Of a DNA stretch of 64,000 bases, positions 38,572-47,876 are shown one piece after another. The stretch is from Mediterraneibacter faecis JCM 15917 (GTDB lineage Bacteria; Bacillota; Clostridia; Lachnospirales; Lachnospiraceae). A program made the translations under genes and the position numbers. The notes beneath the pieces are model-generated. The model searched no databases. It was not told the DNA's origin and worked only from the letters and a program-made list of their open reading frames with translations. Every line of letters begins with the position of its first letter. Positions within the stretch are counted from its first letter, which is position 1. The stretch covers positions 495,462 to 559,461 of the forward strand of contig BBDW01000001.1 of assembly GCA_001312505.1 (NCBI GenBank), given 5' to 3'.

Positions 38572-40104
38572 CAGCATACTCCAAAATCTGTCAATGTCAT
38601 CTGGGTAAATGATTCATTCGCATGTTGTGTGTTCCATAGATCTTTCTTGTCTACACTTATTAGTTGTCGCGTAATATAAGATACCTCAATAGGAGTATGG
38701 TACATCTGTTTTCCACCACACGTGATGAAATAATGCGCACGCTTTAATACTACTCCCATCTTCTTCAGACTTGCATAATCAAGTCTGCCATAACGTCTTG
38801 CATAAGTGATACGACTTGCTGATTTCGGTCCGATTCCCGGAACACGAAGCAGTGTTGCATAACTCGCTTTCTCTACTTCTACTGGAAACTGCTCCAAATG
38901 GCGTAATGCCCAATCACACTTTGGATCAATCATTTCATTAAAATTCGGCTGTTCTGAGGATAATAGTTCTCCTGCCTGAAATCCATAGAACCGCAATAGC
39001 CAATCAGCCTGATACAGTCTGTGTTCACGTAAAAGTGGTGGTGGCGTTCCTATCTCCGGCAACACATTATCTTCGTTCAATGGAATGTATGCTGAATAGA
39101 AGACACGCTTCAGATCAAAGCCCTGATACAATGCCTGTGTCGTCTGCAATAATGTATAATCACTCTCACCGGTCGCACCAATGATCATCTGCGTGCTTTG
39201 TCCTGCCGGAGCAAAACTACGCTTCAATCGCGACATATCACGAGGCGCCAACTGGTTCGCATTCTCCCGGGTAAGTGCATGATCCAGTGACGTGTATTTT
39301 TTATAAGATTCTAATCGATTCATCTGAGGATTCTGAGAAATGGCTTTATCCTTCTTCTGAACATTCAAGCACTCAGAAAAATGTTTTTTCGAAGCATCAG
39401 AAAAAATACCTGCATTCAAAAACTTATTCCCGCCACTTCGCTCCATATAAGCTGACTTTCCGATTGCCATTCTGTGAGATGCAATCGTACTCTGCACCTT
39501 ACCCATAGGATTCAGAATGTTCTGCATGGTCTTGTTTGGAGCCAATGTATGCAATCCTTCTTCCGTGGGCAATTCAAGGTTGACACTGATACGATCCGCA
39601 AGATATCCTGCTGCCGCAAGTAGCTCGTCGGATGCTCCCGGAATCGTCTTAATATGAATATAACCGTTAAAATGGTATTTTGTTCGAAGCAGCAATAATG
39701 TCTCGCACATCTTCTCCATCGTATACGTCGGATTCCTTAAGATTCCGGAACTCAAAAACAGACCCTCAATATAATTACGCTTATAAAACTCTACTGTTAA
39801 GTCACAGATTTCTTCCGGAGTAAAAGTAGCCCGCTTTACGTCATTACTTCTGCGATTGATACAATACTTGCAATCATAAGCACAATGGTTCGTCATCAAA
39901 ATCTTAAGCAGAGAAATACATCTTCCGTCTGCTGCAAAGCTATGACAAATGCCGCATGCCTCTGCATTGCCGAGCTCTCCTTTCTTTCCCCCCCGCCGGC
40001 TGGATCCACTTGAAGTACATGCAACGTCATATTTTGCTGCGTCAGCAAGAATCTGTAGCTTTTCCTGTGTTGTATAATTACTATTCCTAATATCTGTATT
40101 CATA
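38571..40104 (-). CDS. Putative DNA modification/repair radical SAM protein (TIGR03916)
   Basis: The radical SAM cluster is in LMTNHCAYDCKYCINRRSND (CxxxCxxC). LQILADAAKYDVACTSSGSS and GICHSFAADGRCISLLK are the family's N-terminal block, and a helix-hairpin-helix-like VPGIGPKSASRITYARRYG near residue 420 is a DNA-contact motif. About 510 residues from ATG 40104. A C7 tract at 39988-39994 adds a Gly to RRGGKKGE. The promoter puts the transcript start on or next to the ATG, so the mRNA is probably leaderless. Two LexA-type boxes overlap and flank the promoter, in agreement with a DNA-damage role. Confidence 0.85.
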
Positions 40105-40110
40105 TTTTCA

Positions 40111-40139
40111 TTATACAAACAGTTGTTCGATAATGCAAG
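40111..40139 (-). promoter_or_regulatory. Promoter of the radical SAM repair gene
   Basis: On the minus strand TTGCAT (40139-40134), 17-bp spacer, TATAAT (40116-40111). Only six bases separate the -10 from ATG 40104, so transcription should begin at about the start codon. Confidence 0.65.
40117..40130. promoter_or_regulatory. LexA-type SOS box, inside the promoter spacer
   Basis: On the minus strand CGAACAACTGTTTG, matching the Firmicutes GAAC-N4-GTTC box except for the last base. It lies between the -35 and -10 elements, where bound LexA would block RNA polymerase. Confidence 0.65.
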
Positions 40140-40149
40140 TATTATTTCG

Positions 40150-40161
40150 AACAGACGTTCT
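40150..40161. promoter_or_regulatory. Second LexA-type SOS box
   Basis: On the minus strand GAACGTCTGTTC, an exact GAAC-N4-GTTC. It lies upstream of the -35, its centre 32 bp (about three helical turns) from the first box. Confidence 0.65.
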
Positions 40162-40192
40162 TTTATAACTGTTCAATATGCTTTGAGCATTC

Positions 40193-40789
40193 TTAAAGTA
40201 CCTGAAAAATCAAGATTTTTTCTCTATTATCCTCACCCGGAAACAGATCTGAAGTATTAATCTCATCATAAAAAATCAACTGTTCCTGAGTCATTAAAAT
40301 ACTGATATATTCTTCTGAAGGATAATAGAAAAATAATAATATATCTCTCGGATTTTCATAATAAGATTCGTAAATCCTCGCTAAAACTGACTGCAATATC
40401 TCTACTGAAAAAGGATTAAAAAAGTAACAGCGATCCACTTCCGACGGAACTTCATAATTTTCTGCACTACATAATACAAACTCCGTGCGTGATGCGGAAA
40501 CGGATACTTCTTTATTATCTGCTGCTCCTTTATAAATCCGTTCATCATACTCTACGCCTATTGTCTTGCATCTTGTTTGATACGAAAGATAAAAACATAC
40601 CCGCCCTTTTCCGGTTCCATAGTCAATTAGAGTATTATTTTTCCTGATCAGTCCACTGTTTGCCAGGCGCTCCAATACCATATAAGACGTTGGTTCATAA
40701 GGATATCGATACTGATCTGAATGAGAGTCATCCCGCCCGGTTGTCTTTATCTTCAGGAGTTTATCCCATTGTGTTTCATTTTGATTCAT
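40193..40789 (-). CDS. SAM-dependent methyltransferase-fold protein
   Basis: NTLIDYGTGKGRVCFYLSYQ is motif I of a class I methyltransferase, followed by TIGVEYDERIYKGA; the catalytic region reads RCYFFNPFSVEILQSVLARI. About 198 residues from ATG 40789, which follows GAAGGA. The NPF in motif IV is unusual for a DNA methyltransferase but similar to some RNA/protein enzymes; the substrate is unknown. It is the last gene of a run of four closely spaced genes beginning with the DUF3427 helicase (gaps of 10-21 bases). Confidence 0.75.
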   Translation of the reverse strand: MNQNETQWDKLLKIKTTGRDDSHSDQYRYPYEPTSYMVLERLANSGLIRKNNTLIDYGTGKGRVCFYLSYQTRCKTIGVEYDERIYKGAADNKEVSVSASRTEFVLCSAENYEVPSEVDRCYFFNPFSVEILQSVLARIYESYYENPRDILLFFYYPSEEYISILMTQEQLIFYDEINTSDLFPGEDNREKILIFQVL

Positions 40790-40808
40790 TTCTTTCGATC
40801 CTTCATTT

Positions 40809-41402
40809 TTATGTTTGAAATATCCCCCCCGGTATTTTCCCAAGTTCTGTTACCATGTACATAATCTGGCTTCCTTCTTCTTTCAGCCACTTAATTGACT
40901 TTTTATAATCTGGGAACACCTTCTCCACTTCCGACCAAAATGCTTTCGAATGATTCATCTGTTTTCTATGGCACAATTCATGAACCACAACATAATCCAA
41001 CACCTCAGGAGGCGCAAGCATCAACAGACAGTTAAAATTCAAATTTCCTTTGCTGCTGCAACTTCCCCATCTTGTTTTCTGATTTCTGATGGTTATATTC
41101 CCGTAAGTGACTCCGATTATTCTTGCGAAATATTCTACTCTAGCCGGAATTATTTTAAGAGCCTGGTCTGCAAGTGCCTTGATTTTATCGAGTGTCACGT
41201 TTTCTACATTTCCCGATTCAACACTTTTCTTCTTTACTTTTATTTCATTCATCTGTTTGCTTATCCAAGCTTCATTCTTATTAAGAAATTCCTCAATGTA
41301 TTTCTCTGTGACACCATACGGAGCCCTTACAGTGACACTAAGATCAGAATTCACCTGAATAGCTATAGTTTTTCTTCGGGATTTAATTACTGTAACTTCC
41401 AT
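40809..41402 (-). CDS. YgjP-like zinc metallopeptidase (DUF45)
   Basis: VVHELCHRKQMNHSKAFWSE has the HExxH zinc site (HELCH) and the downstream His of YgjP/DUF45 proteins. TRWGSCSSKGNLNFNCLLML is the other family signature. 197 residues; the start MEVTVIKSRRKTIAIQVNSD is canonical. Members are predicted cytoplasmic peptidases of the SprT/M48-like fold, often next to restriction or helicase genes. A C7 at 40824-40830 gives IPGGIFQT instead of IPGIFQT. It sits 21 bases after the MutT gene. Confidence 0.85.
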   Translation of the reverse strand: MEVTVIKSRRKTIAIQVNSDLSVTVRAPYGVTEKYIEEFLNKNEAWISKQMNEIKVKKKSVESGNVENVTLDKIKALADQALKIIPARVEYFARIIGVTYGNITIRNQKTRWGSCSSKGNLNFNCLLMLAPPEVLDYVVVHELCHRKQMNHSKAFWSEVEKVFPDYKKSIKWLKEEGSQIMYMVTELGKIPGGIFQT

Positions 41403-41423
41403 AAATTGTCCCTTTGTTTTTTG

Positions 41424-41825
41424 CTATTTCATATAATCACGAATCTTATCAATCAACGTAACATCCGCCGGAAGCCATGCAACGCTATCTAATTGATCCT
41501 TAGTAAGCCATTTTGCAGCTTCCGCTTCTTTCAATTCCAGATGTCCTGCGACAACTTCACACCAGAAACAATCCATAGAAAGATGGAATGTTGGATAGTC
41601 GTATTCGATAGTATCAATAAGCTCACCAACAGAAATTTCTGTATCCAGTTCCTCCATGATTTCTCGCTTTAATGCTTCCTGCGGTGTTTCTCCGGCCTCA
41701 ACCTTTCCACCCGGAAACTCCCAGCCACCTTTTAGATCTCCGTAGCCTCGAGCTGTTGCAAATATCTTTGATTTTTCATTAAAAGAATCGCAAATAACTG
41801 CTGCTACAACATGTATTGTTTTCAT
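41424..41825 (-). CDS. NUDIX (8-oxo-dGTP diphosphatase-like) MutT protein
   Basis: The Nudix box is complete: GGKVEAGETPQEALKREIME followed by ELD (GX5EX7REUXEEXGU with D in place of the usual Gly). The upstream ARGYGDLKGGWEFPGG and the C-terminal WLPADVTLIDKIRDYM match the MutT branch that cleanses oxidised dNTPs. 133 residues. ATG 41825 is 10 bases after the helicase stop, so it is co-transcribed with it. A nucleotide-sanitising partner of a helicase fits a repair or defence role, but that is inference. Confidence 0.88.
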   Translation of the reverse strand: MKTIHVVAAVICDSFNEKSKIFATARGYGDLKGGWEFPGGKVEAGETPQEALKREIMEELDTEISVGELIDTIEYDYPTFHLSMDCFWCEVVAGHLELKEAEAAKWLTKDQLDSVAWLPADVTLIDKIRDYMK

Positions 41826-41835
41826 AAATAAACTC

Positions 41836-44759
41836 CTAACTTGTCATATATTCATAAATATCATCTCGAACCGGTACATCCAAAGTATAATTGATCTCGA
41901 ATGCATCGTCCTTCGTTTTTTCCATCTTAATCGGGATTGGAGATCCCTTTGCATAGATTTCGCCTAAAAAGTAGAATTCTTTTGCTTCTTTATCATTCTT
42001 GTTTTTACGAACAAAAAGAAAAATTCTATTGTCTCGATCCTTTACAGTTCTCTTATAAAAATGATCTGCATCACTGGAATCTACTTTTCTTGGATGTTTG
42101 GATAATGCTATTAAGTTCTGCTGTGAAATAAAACGATCTTCATATGCAATCGCATCTTCTGTCTTATCATAGTTAATAAAGACTGGAAGCGTTTTCGTAG
42201 CAGTATCATAAAAATATCCGCCAATATTTTGCGCATTCAAATTCTTTTTCCAGTTCAGTAATCTACACACGTCTTCATAAGTATACTTTTGATACAACTG
42301 AAAGTTCGTATCTTTATACGGTTGTGCATATCTTTCTTCAATAGTCTCTATACCATATTCTATAAGTTCCTTGACCATTTTTGAAAATTCAGAATCACGT
42401 ATCAGCAATGCCTTGAATTCCGGATGCAATTCATATCCTTCATCGACTTTTTTAATTAATACACAAGAAGCATATTTTTTTCGTTCCTCTTCTTTCGCAA
42501 ATTCGTTTGTTAAATTACGTATAACGGATTCCTCTACTATCTTGGAATAAGTCGCTTTATACTGTTCAGGCAACAATTTTTCCATATATGCAAGAATTCT
42601 CTGATTTTGATTAATCAAATGTTTCAGTACTAATAATTCGTGAATCCTCTTCATATTTGTAACTTTCTTAGAAAGGAATTCAATAATTAACTCTTCTTGC
42701 GTATTTAAGGTAACAGTATAGTCATCTGAATAGTATTTCTTTAAGAACGCATAATAAGATCCAAACTTCTCAAAATATTTACGCACATCAATAGAGCCAT
42801 ACTCCTTAAAATCCAAAACGGTCGGGATTCTTCCCAAACGATATCTCAAATTATCGAAAGATTCTCTAAGTAATTTTACATCATTGGTTCTTGCCTGATC
42901 TATAGAATGTAGATGCGTTCTCTGGAAATCGCGTCAAAATGAATTGTAGATTCTCCAGGAATCACGCGCGTACCTTCTGATACATATCTACGAATGGAAT
43001 CTTTATTGTAACTGCGGTCACCCGACAAAGCAATTGGAATCATAAAATTATTCGTGTAATTACCAATAAAATCCAATATTACAACGTATTCTTTATTATC
43101 AGCTTTTCTAAGTCCACGTCCCAACTGCTGAACAAATATTACCGGTGACTGTGTCGGACGAAGCATAATTACTTGGTTTACACGTGGTGCATCAATACCC
43201 TCATTCATAATATCTACAGAAAAAATGTAATCTAATCCTCCCTCATAGTCATCCTGCTCCAAACGTTCAATAGCGCGCTCACGTTTTTCCTGTGAATCAT
43301 CACCGGACAAAAACAATGTACGTAATCCGCGTTCATTAAATAATCTAGATAATTCTTTCCCCTCATCTCTACGGCTTACGAAAATCAAACCTTTTACACG
43401 ATCTCCATTATAACCATAATAATTTGCTTGCTTTAAGATATGGTCTACTCTTGCAGAACAGGTTAATTGATTAAAGTCCTCTTTTTCATTAATCGTCTCG
43501 CCGTCAATAATCAGATCGGTAATTCCATAATAATGGAAAGGACATAAAAGATTCTGCTCTAATGCTTGTTGGAGTCGAATTTCATATGCAATATTATGAT
43601 CAAACAATGCAAATATATCAAATCCGTCCATACGTTCAGGAGATGCGGTCATGCCCAGATAAAAATTAGGCTTGAAATAACTCATGATTTTCTGATAACT
43701 ATTTGCACCGGCCCTATGCACTTCATCGACTACGATTGTATCAAAATGGTCCGGTGAAAATTTCTGCATAATCTCAGCTTTAGCCATTGTTTGCATCGTA
43801 GAAAAAATATAATCCTGTGCAAAACTCTTTTCTGTACCAGATAATAATCCGTAAGTTCTATTACTACCAAACACACGCTTATAACTCTTCAAAGCTTGTT
43901 TTGCAATTTGTTCTCTATGCACCAAAAACAACACTTTTTTCTGTTTTGTTTCTCTAAGTGCAAAGGCAGATGCATAGGTTTTTCCGCTACCACATGAACT
44001 GACCAAAAGTCCTCTGTGTTCATTGCTCTCTAATAATTTACGAAAATTGCTTACAAATCGTGCCTGCATTTTATTCGGCTGTAACTTATATGCTTGAAGA
44101 TCAACCATTTGCTCTTTAGCAGCATTTTTCTTCTGTTCTTTTATAAGTTTATATCTTACTTCATAATCCTCAATGAAGTCTTTTACTGCAAGTGTATGTT
44201 CACTATTCCAAAGAGCATTAAATTCCGTCATCATTTGCTTCAGTAGTTCACCATCAGAAGTTGAAACGAGTTTCGTATTCCACTCTTTATTCACTGAAAA
44301 TGCAGACGCTGTCATATTGGAACTTCCTACGATAAAACGGTAAATCTCTTCTTCTTTAAAAATATATCCTTTCGTATGAAACCCAGATGCACCTTCATCT
44401 GTAGAATCATATACTCGCACTTCAACATTCGATAGATCCGCTAAAGTTTTTAATGCTTTCGGTTCTGTAAATGTCAGATAACTTGTCGTTAATATCTTTC
44501 CCGGTATACCTTTATCGCGTAATTCAGCAAGTACCTGCTTTAACGGTGCCAGTCCACCTTCGGTAATAAATGCCACGCTAATATAAAAAGCATCACAATG
44601 GCGAAGCTCTCGCTCGATTGCAACAGATACTTTTTTCCCCCCCTGCGTGTAGTCATTAGAAACAAACTCAGGCCTATATGCCAAATTTGAGTTGATTGCT
44701 GAATTAATAAAAGCCGTATCTAAACCTGAAGAAATATCGTGATTAGCCTTTACTGCCAT
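41836..44759 (-). CDS. PLD-like nuclease + DEAD/SF2 helicase + DUF3427 (one frameshift)
   Basis: N-terminal PLDc/HKD-like half (FYISVAFITEGGLAPLKQVL, GFHTKGYIFKEEEIYRFIVG, SSNMTASAFS). Then an SF2 helicase: GLLVSSCGSGKTYASAFALR (Walker A), FDTIVVDEVHRAGANSYQKI (DEVH), LGMTASPERMDGFDIFAL, GLIFVSRRDEGKELS, and VNQVIMLRPTQSPVIFVQQLGRGLRKAD (arginine finger region). The C-terminus is DUF3427 with YTYEDVCRLLNWKKNLNAQN. One C is missing near 42910; repaired IYHSIDQARTNDVKLL bridges the two halves, giving about 970 residues. ATG 44759 follows GGAGGTGA. C7 at 44637-44643 adds a Gly. It probably acts on DNA in defence or repair. Confidence 0.85.
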
Positions 44760-44977
44760 CTGAATCACCTCCACTGTAATCGTTTATAATTTCAACAATA
44801 TCATTTAACGTACTAACTCAAATTATATCATACATACGTTTATCTGTGGAAATAAAGTGCATGGATTAGAATGGGTAGATTATTTAATTGTGAAATGATT
44901 TCCAAAATATATTCGTTTCTTTTTATTGACTTTTTGCTACTATGGGGGGGTACAATCGTAGCTAAGAAATGGGTTTT

Positions 44978-45520
44978 TTACTGAGTAATGTCTTCGGACT
45001 GGAAAAGGGTGCTCGTTTCTTTTTTATGTTCATTATATCATACAGATACATTTTACCATCTTTTGCATGTCGAATAACCATTATTACATTAAAAACATTA
45101 TATCTTTCAATTTCCCCCCCAACTTCATTAAACACTGGCAAAGCAAATCTTGACTCATAACGATACCAACCATACATTGCATCTATAGTATGTTTTTCTT
45201 TATAATTTTCAGTAAATTTCTTTCCGGCTGCAATTTCAATCAATTCTGGTAATCCCTGTGCGGCATTAGCTTTTGCCTTCGCATTTGCTCCTTTTTAAAA
45301 TATGTGTATAATTTGAATGAGTATACTCATCCGGTAAATCTGTTCCAATATAAACTGCATCATTGCTGTCATCAATTGTGTAGATATCTCCTACATATTG
45401 TTTTAGATATTTTTCAACATCCTCCCATTTTACAGATCTTTTCCCTTTGAATATGATGTCATGAATAAATACCGTTTTCTTTCCATCTATATCCTCGATT
45501 ACATTTACTTTTCTTTCCAC
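44978..45520 (-). CDS. Putative toxin-like protein paired with an HTH protein (two frameshifts)
   Basis: GTG 45520 follows AAGGAGG, a much better site than an earlier in-frame start. The N-terminal half (GKKTVFIHDIIFKGKRSVKW) and the C-terminal half (YGWYRYESRFALPVFNEVGE, FNVIMVIRHAKDGKMYLYD) resemble nuclease-like domains found at the ends of phage polyvalent and contact-toxin proteins; I cannot name the family with certainty. One A run near 45297 has one base too many and one near 44990 one too few; the repaired end is SEDITQ at 44978. About 180 residues. It is downstream of a single-domain HTH gene with shared operators, as in a toxin-antitoxin module. Confidence 0.5.
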
Positions 45521-45550
45521 GTCTACCTCCTTCTGCTTCACTCGAATACA

Positions 45551-45561
45551 CGCAATGCGTT
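45551..45561. promoter_or_regulatory. Operator copy 2, upstream of the toxin-like gene
   Basis: CGCAATGCGTT here repeats, in inverse orientation, the AACGCATTGCG of the operator at 45811-45823. It lies between the HTH stop and the toxin-like start, so the HTH protein may bind both sites. Confidence 0.55.
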
Positions 45562-45590
45562 ATTTATTATTAAAAAAATAATATTCAGTC

Positions 45591-45788
45591 CTAATCATCC
45601 ATTCGTTTTATTCGACATTCCGTTTCTGCTCTATACTTTAATAAACGTAACAGATATTCTGGAAGTTCTCTTTTCTCTGCTTCCCAATCTTGAACGGTAC
45701 GATACGGAATCCCATAGTAGTCACTAAATTCACGTCTGTTCATTCCCATTTTTTCTCTTAATTCTTTTACTTCTTTTCCTCTGCTCAT
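45591..45788 (-). CDS. Small HTH protein (antitoxin-like)
   Basis: A 65-residue protein: SRGKEVKELREKMGMNRREF is helix 1-2, SDYYGIPYRTVQDWEAEKRE the recognition helix, ending YLLRLLKYRAETECRIKRM. It has the form of an Xre-like or YdaS-like regulator with no other domain. ATG 45788 follows GGGAGGGTTCA. A strong promoter (45829-45857) lies directly upstream with an AACGCATTGCGTT palindrome at the transcription start, so it is probably autoregulated. It precedes the toxin-like gene by 70 bases. Confidence 0.7.
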   Translation of the reverse strand: MSRGKEVKELREKMGMNRREFSDYYGIPYRTVQDWEAEKRELPEYLLRLLKYRAETECRIKRMDD

Positions 45789-45810
45789 GATTGAACCCTC
45801 CCATTTAAAT

Positions 45811-45823
45811 AACGCATTGCGTT
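45811..45823. promoter_or_regulatory. Operator copy 1, at the HTH gene's transcription start
   Basis: AACGCATTGCGTT is a perfect 13-bp palindrome located 6 bases downstream of the -10 hexamer. The same core recurs at 45551-45561. Confidence 0.65.
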
Positions 45824-45828
45824 ACTTG

Positions 45829-45857
45829 ATAGTACCAGATATATGCTATGTTGTCAA
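45829..45857 (-). promoter_or_regulatory. Promoter of the HTH/toxin-like module
   Basis: On the minus strand TTGACA (45857-45852), a 17-bp spacer and TACTAT (45834-45829). A consensus -35 at ideal spacing, with the palindromic operator just downstream. Confidence 0.7.
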
Positions 45858-45916
45858 TCAACTACCGTCTCACCTCTCATCATATTTTCGCCCATATGTT
45901 TTTATGAAATAGAAAA

Positions 45917-45959
45917 GACAGGCCCGAACTCCTTGTAAATCAAGGTTTTTCGTCCTGTC
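45917..45959 (-). terminator. Terminator of the que operon
   Basis: Outer stem GACAGG / CCTGTC and inner stem CCTTG / CAAGG. It lies about 65 bases after the queF stop at 46023, downstream of all four que genes. Confidence 0.65.
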
Positions 45960-46022
45960 ATTAATATAACATGTGCTCCTGTAACTGATATCAGCAAAGC
46001 ACGTTTCCTCTGCTCCGTTATC

Positions 46023-46506
46023 TTATCGATTATCAATTTTCTCCGGAAACATATCATGATTACTCATACGATTCCAGGCAACCTGCTCCCAGTTGGTACC
46101 TGGCTTTCCATAATTACAATACGGATCGATGGACAAACCTCCACGTGGAAGGAATTTTCCCCCAGACTTCTATATATTTTGGTTCAAGAAGCTTGACAAG
46201 ATCTTTCATAATTATATTGATCACATCTTCATGAAAATCTCCATGGTTTCGGAATGAGAACAAATACAATTTCAAGGATTTACTCTCCACAAGACGTTCG
46301 TCCGGAACATAGGAAATCGTGATCGTTGCAAAATCTGGCTGTCCGGTGATTGGGCACAGACTTGTGAATTCCGGACAGTTGAACTTGACGAAGTAATCGT
46401 TTTCAGGATGTTTATTCTGAAATGCCTCCAATACAGACGGATCATAATCCATACGATATTCTGTTTGCTGATTTCCCAATAATGTTAAATTTTCTTTTTC
46501 TCTCAT
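46023..46506 (-). CDS. queF: 7-cyano-7-deazaguanine (preQ0) reductase, frameshifted
   Basis: NADPH-dependent reduction of the nitrile of preQ0 to preQ1. [20 protein letters not shown] holds the catalytic Cys in [11 protein letters not shown], and [18 protein letters not shown] the E/H residues. A G5 at 46159-46163 should be G4: the C-terminus then reads [19 protein letters not shown] and continues to an end at 46023 ([10 protein letters not shown]). About 161 residues. Last gene of the queD-queE-queC-queF order; 11 bases after the queC stop. Confidence 0.88.
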
Positions 46507-46517
46507 TGCTTCCTCCT

Positions 46518-47201
46518 CTATCTCAACGCAGGGTCTTCTACGTGATTCGCCTGAAATGCTGCTGCGCGATCAATGCATGTTCCGCATTTTCCGCAAGGCT
46601 TCTCTCCACCTTCGTAACAGGACCATGTCAATTCATACGGAACTCCCAGTTCTAATCCAATCCGTACTACTTCGGCTTTGGATACATTTACAAAAGGAGC
46701 TTCTATTTTCAGCTGATGTCCGGAGCCTTCCCAGATTGCTTCATTCATCGCCTGATTGAATACAGGTGAGCAATCCGGATAAGCAAAACCGGCAGAATCA
46801 TCTGCATGAGCTCCATAATAAATCACTCCACATTCCTTGCTCAGTGCGATACTTGCTGCCGAAGAAAGAAATAACCCATTTCGGAACGGTACGTATGTGC
46901 TTACAGGCTTATCGCCATTTGTTTTTGAAATCTGCTCTGCGTAACTCTCCTCCGGAATTTCTTCCGTGGACTGTTGAAGCAGTGAACAGTTGCTATATTG
47001 AAATATCTTGCTTAAATCCAGGAACAGATGCTCCACGCCATAATATTCGGCAACTGCTATTGCAGCCCTGATTTCTTTATCGTGCTTCTGTCCATAGGAA
47101 ACCGAGAGTGCAATCACCTGGTCTTTCCCGTACTTTTTGATTGCCAGTCCTAATGCCGTTGTTGAATCAATTCCTCCACTAAAGAGAACTAATGCTTTCA
47201 T
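46518..47201 (-). CDS. queC: 7-cyano-7-deazaguanine synthase
   Basis: Converts carboxydeazaguanine, ATP and ammonia into preQ0. [20 protein letters not shown] is the PP-loop, [18 protein letters not shown] the next conserved block, and [20 protein letters not shown] holds the C-terminal zinc Cys set. ATG 47201 follows GAGGTGATGGAG; an upstream Met is less likely. About 227 residues, normal length, intact. The gene sits between queE and queF. Confidence 0.92.
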   Translation of the reverse strand: MKALVLFSGGIDSTTALGLAIKKYGKDQVIALSVSYGQKHDKEIRAAIAVAEYYGVEHLFLDLSKIFQYSNCSLLQQSTEEIPEESYAEQISKTNGDKPVSTYVPFRNGLFLSSAASIALSKECGVIYYGAHADDSAGFAYPDCSPVFNQAMNEAIWEGSGHQLKIEAPFVNVSKAEVVRIGLELGVPYELTWSCYEGGEKPCGKCGTCIDRAAAFQANHVEDPALR

Positions 47202-47222
47202 CTCCATCACCTCACTACTTAT

Positions 47223-47876
47223 TTATACGCCCCGTTCATTTGGATCCCAGATTACTTTATGCATCTGAATCTGCAGACGCACACCATTTAACCGATGTTT
47301 CAGCATAAATTCTACGATCTGCACTGGTTCTATGGATCCAAAAACAGGACTAAGATACACATGACACCTGTTTGTCAGATTATAAGTCTGAATCACGTCC
47401 AGTGCTTTTAACAGATCTTTCTGGCTGCCACATACAAACTTTACAGTATCATCCTTTCCTAGCAGTTCCATGTTCTCTGTTATCATATATTCTTCGCACC
47501 CGCTTGACGGTAACTTATAATCCATTGTAAATACCGGTCGTTCTTCACAAAATGCAGATAAATCAACTGCGCCATTTGTCTCAATTTCGACCTGTAAACC
47601 GGCTTGTAAAAGAAGGTGAATCAATTCTCTGATGTCTTTTTGCAGTAACGGTTCTCCACCTGTAAGTGTCACATTGCGAATTCCGGTTCCTAAAACATAA
47701 TTTAAAATCTCTTCCGGGGTTTCCTCTTCATATGGGCAATCCGGTTCATTGGCCCACATAGTATCACAATAGCTACAACGCAGATTGCATCCTTTGAAAC
47801 GAACAAAGACTGCCAATTCTCCTGCCCGTGTGCCTTCCCCCCCATTAATACTGGTGAATTTTTCTACTACTTTCAT
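47223..47876 (-). CDS. queE: 7-carboxy-7-deazaguanine synthase (radical SAM)
   Basis: Turns carboxytetrahydropterin into carboxydeazaguanine. FKGCNLRCSYCDTMW contains the iron-sulfur Cys triad CxxxCxxC, and VTLTGGEPLLQKDIRELIHL the radical SAM glycine motif. The family's FxSINGEGxxAGE start is broken: a C7 tract at 47837-47843 makes SINGGEGTRAGEL, an insertion inside an invariant motif, which argues that the tract is a sequence error. 217 residues. It begins on the base next to the queD stop. Confidence 0.92.
   Translation of the reverse strand: MKVVEKFTSINGGEGTRAGELAVFVRFKGCNLRCSYCDTMWANEPDCPYEEETPEEILNYVLGTGIRNVTLTGGEPLLQKDIRELIHLLLQAGLQVEIETNGAVDLSAFCEERPVFTMDYKLPSSGCEEYMITENMELLGKDDTVKFVCGSQKDLLKALDVIQTYNLTNRCHVYLSPVFGSIEPVQIVEFMLKHRLNGVRLQIQMHKVIWDPNERGV

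Noticed and set aside
40193..45857. Claim of a named defence system (such as DISARM, Zorya or a BREX type)
   Set aside because: The characteristic partner genes of those systems are absent. Only the helicase, MutT, peptidase and methyltransferase are visible, so no name is given.
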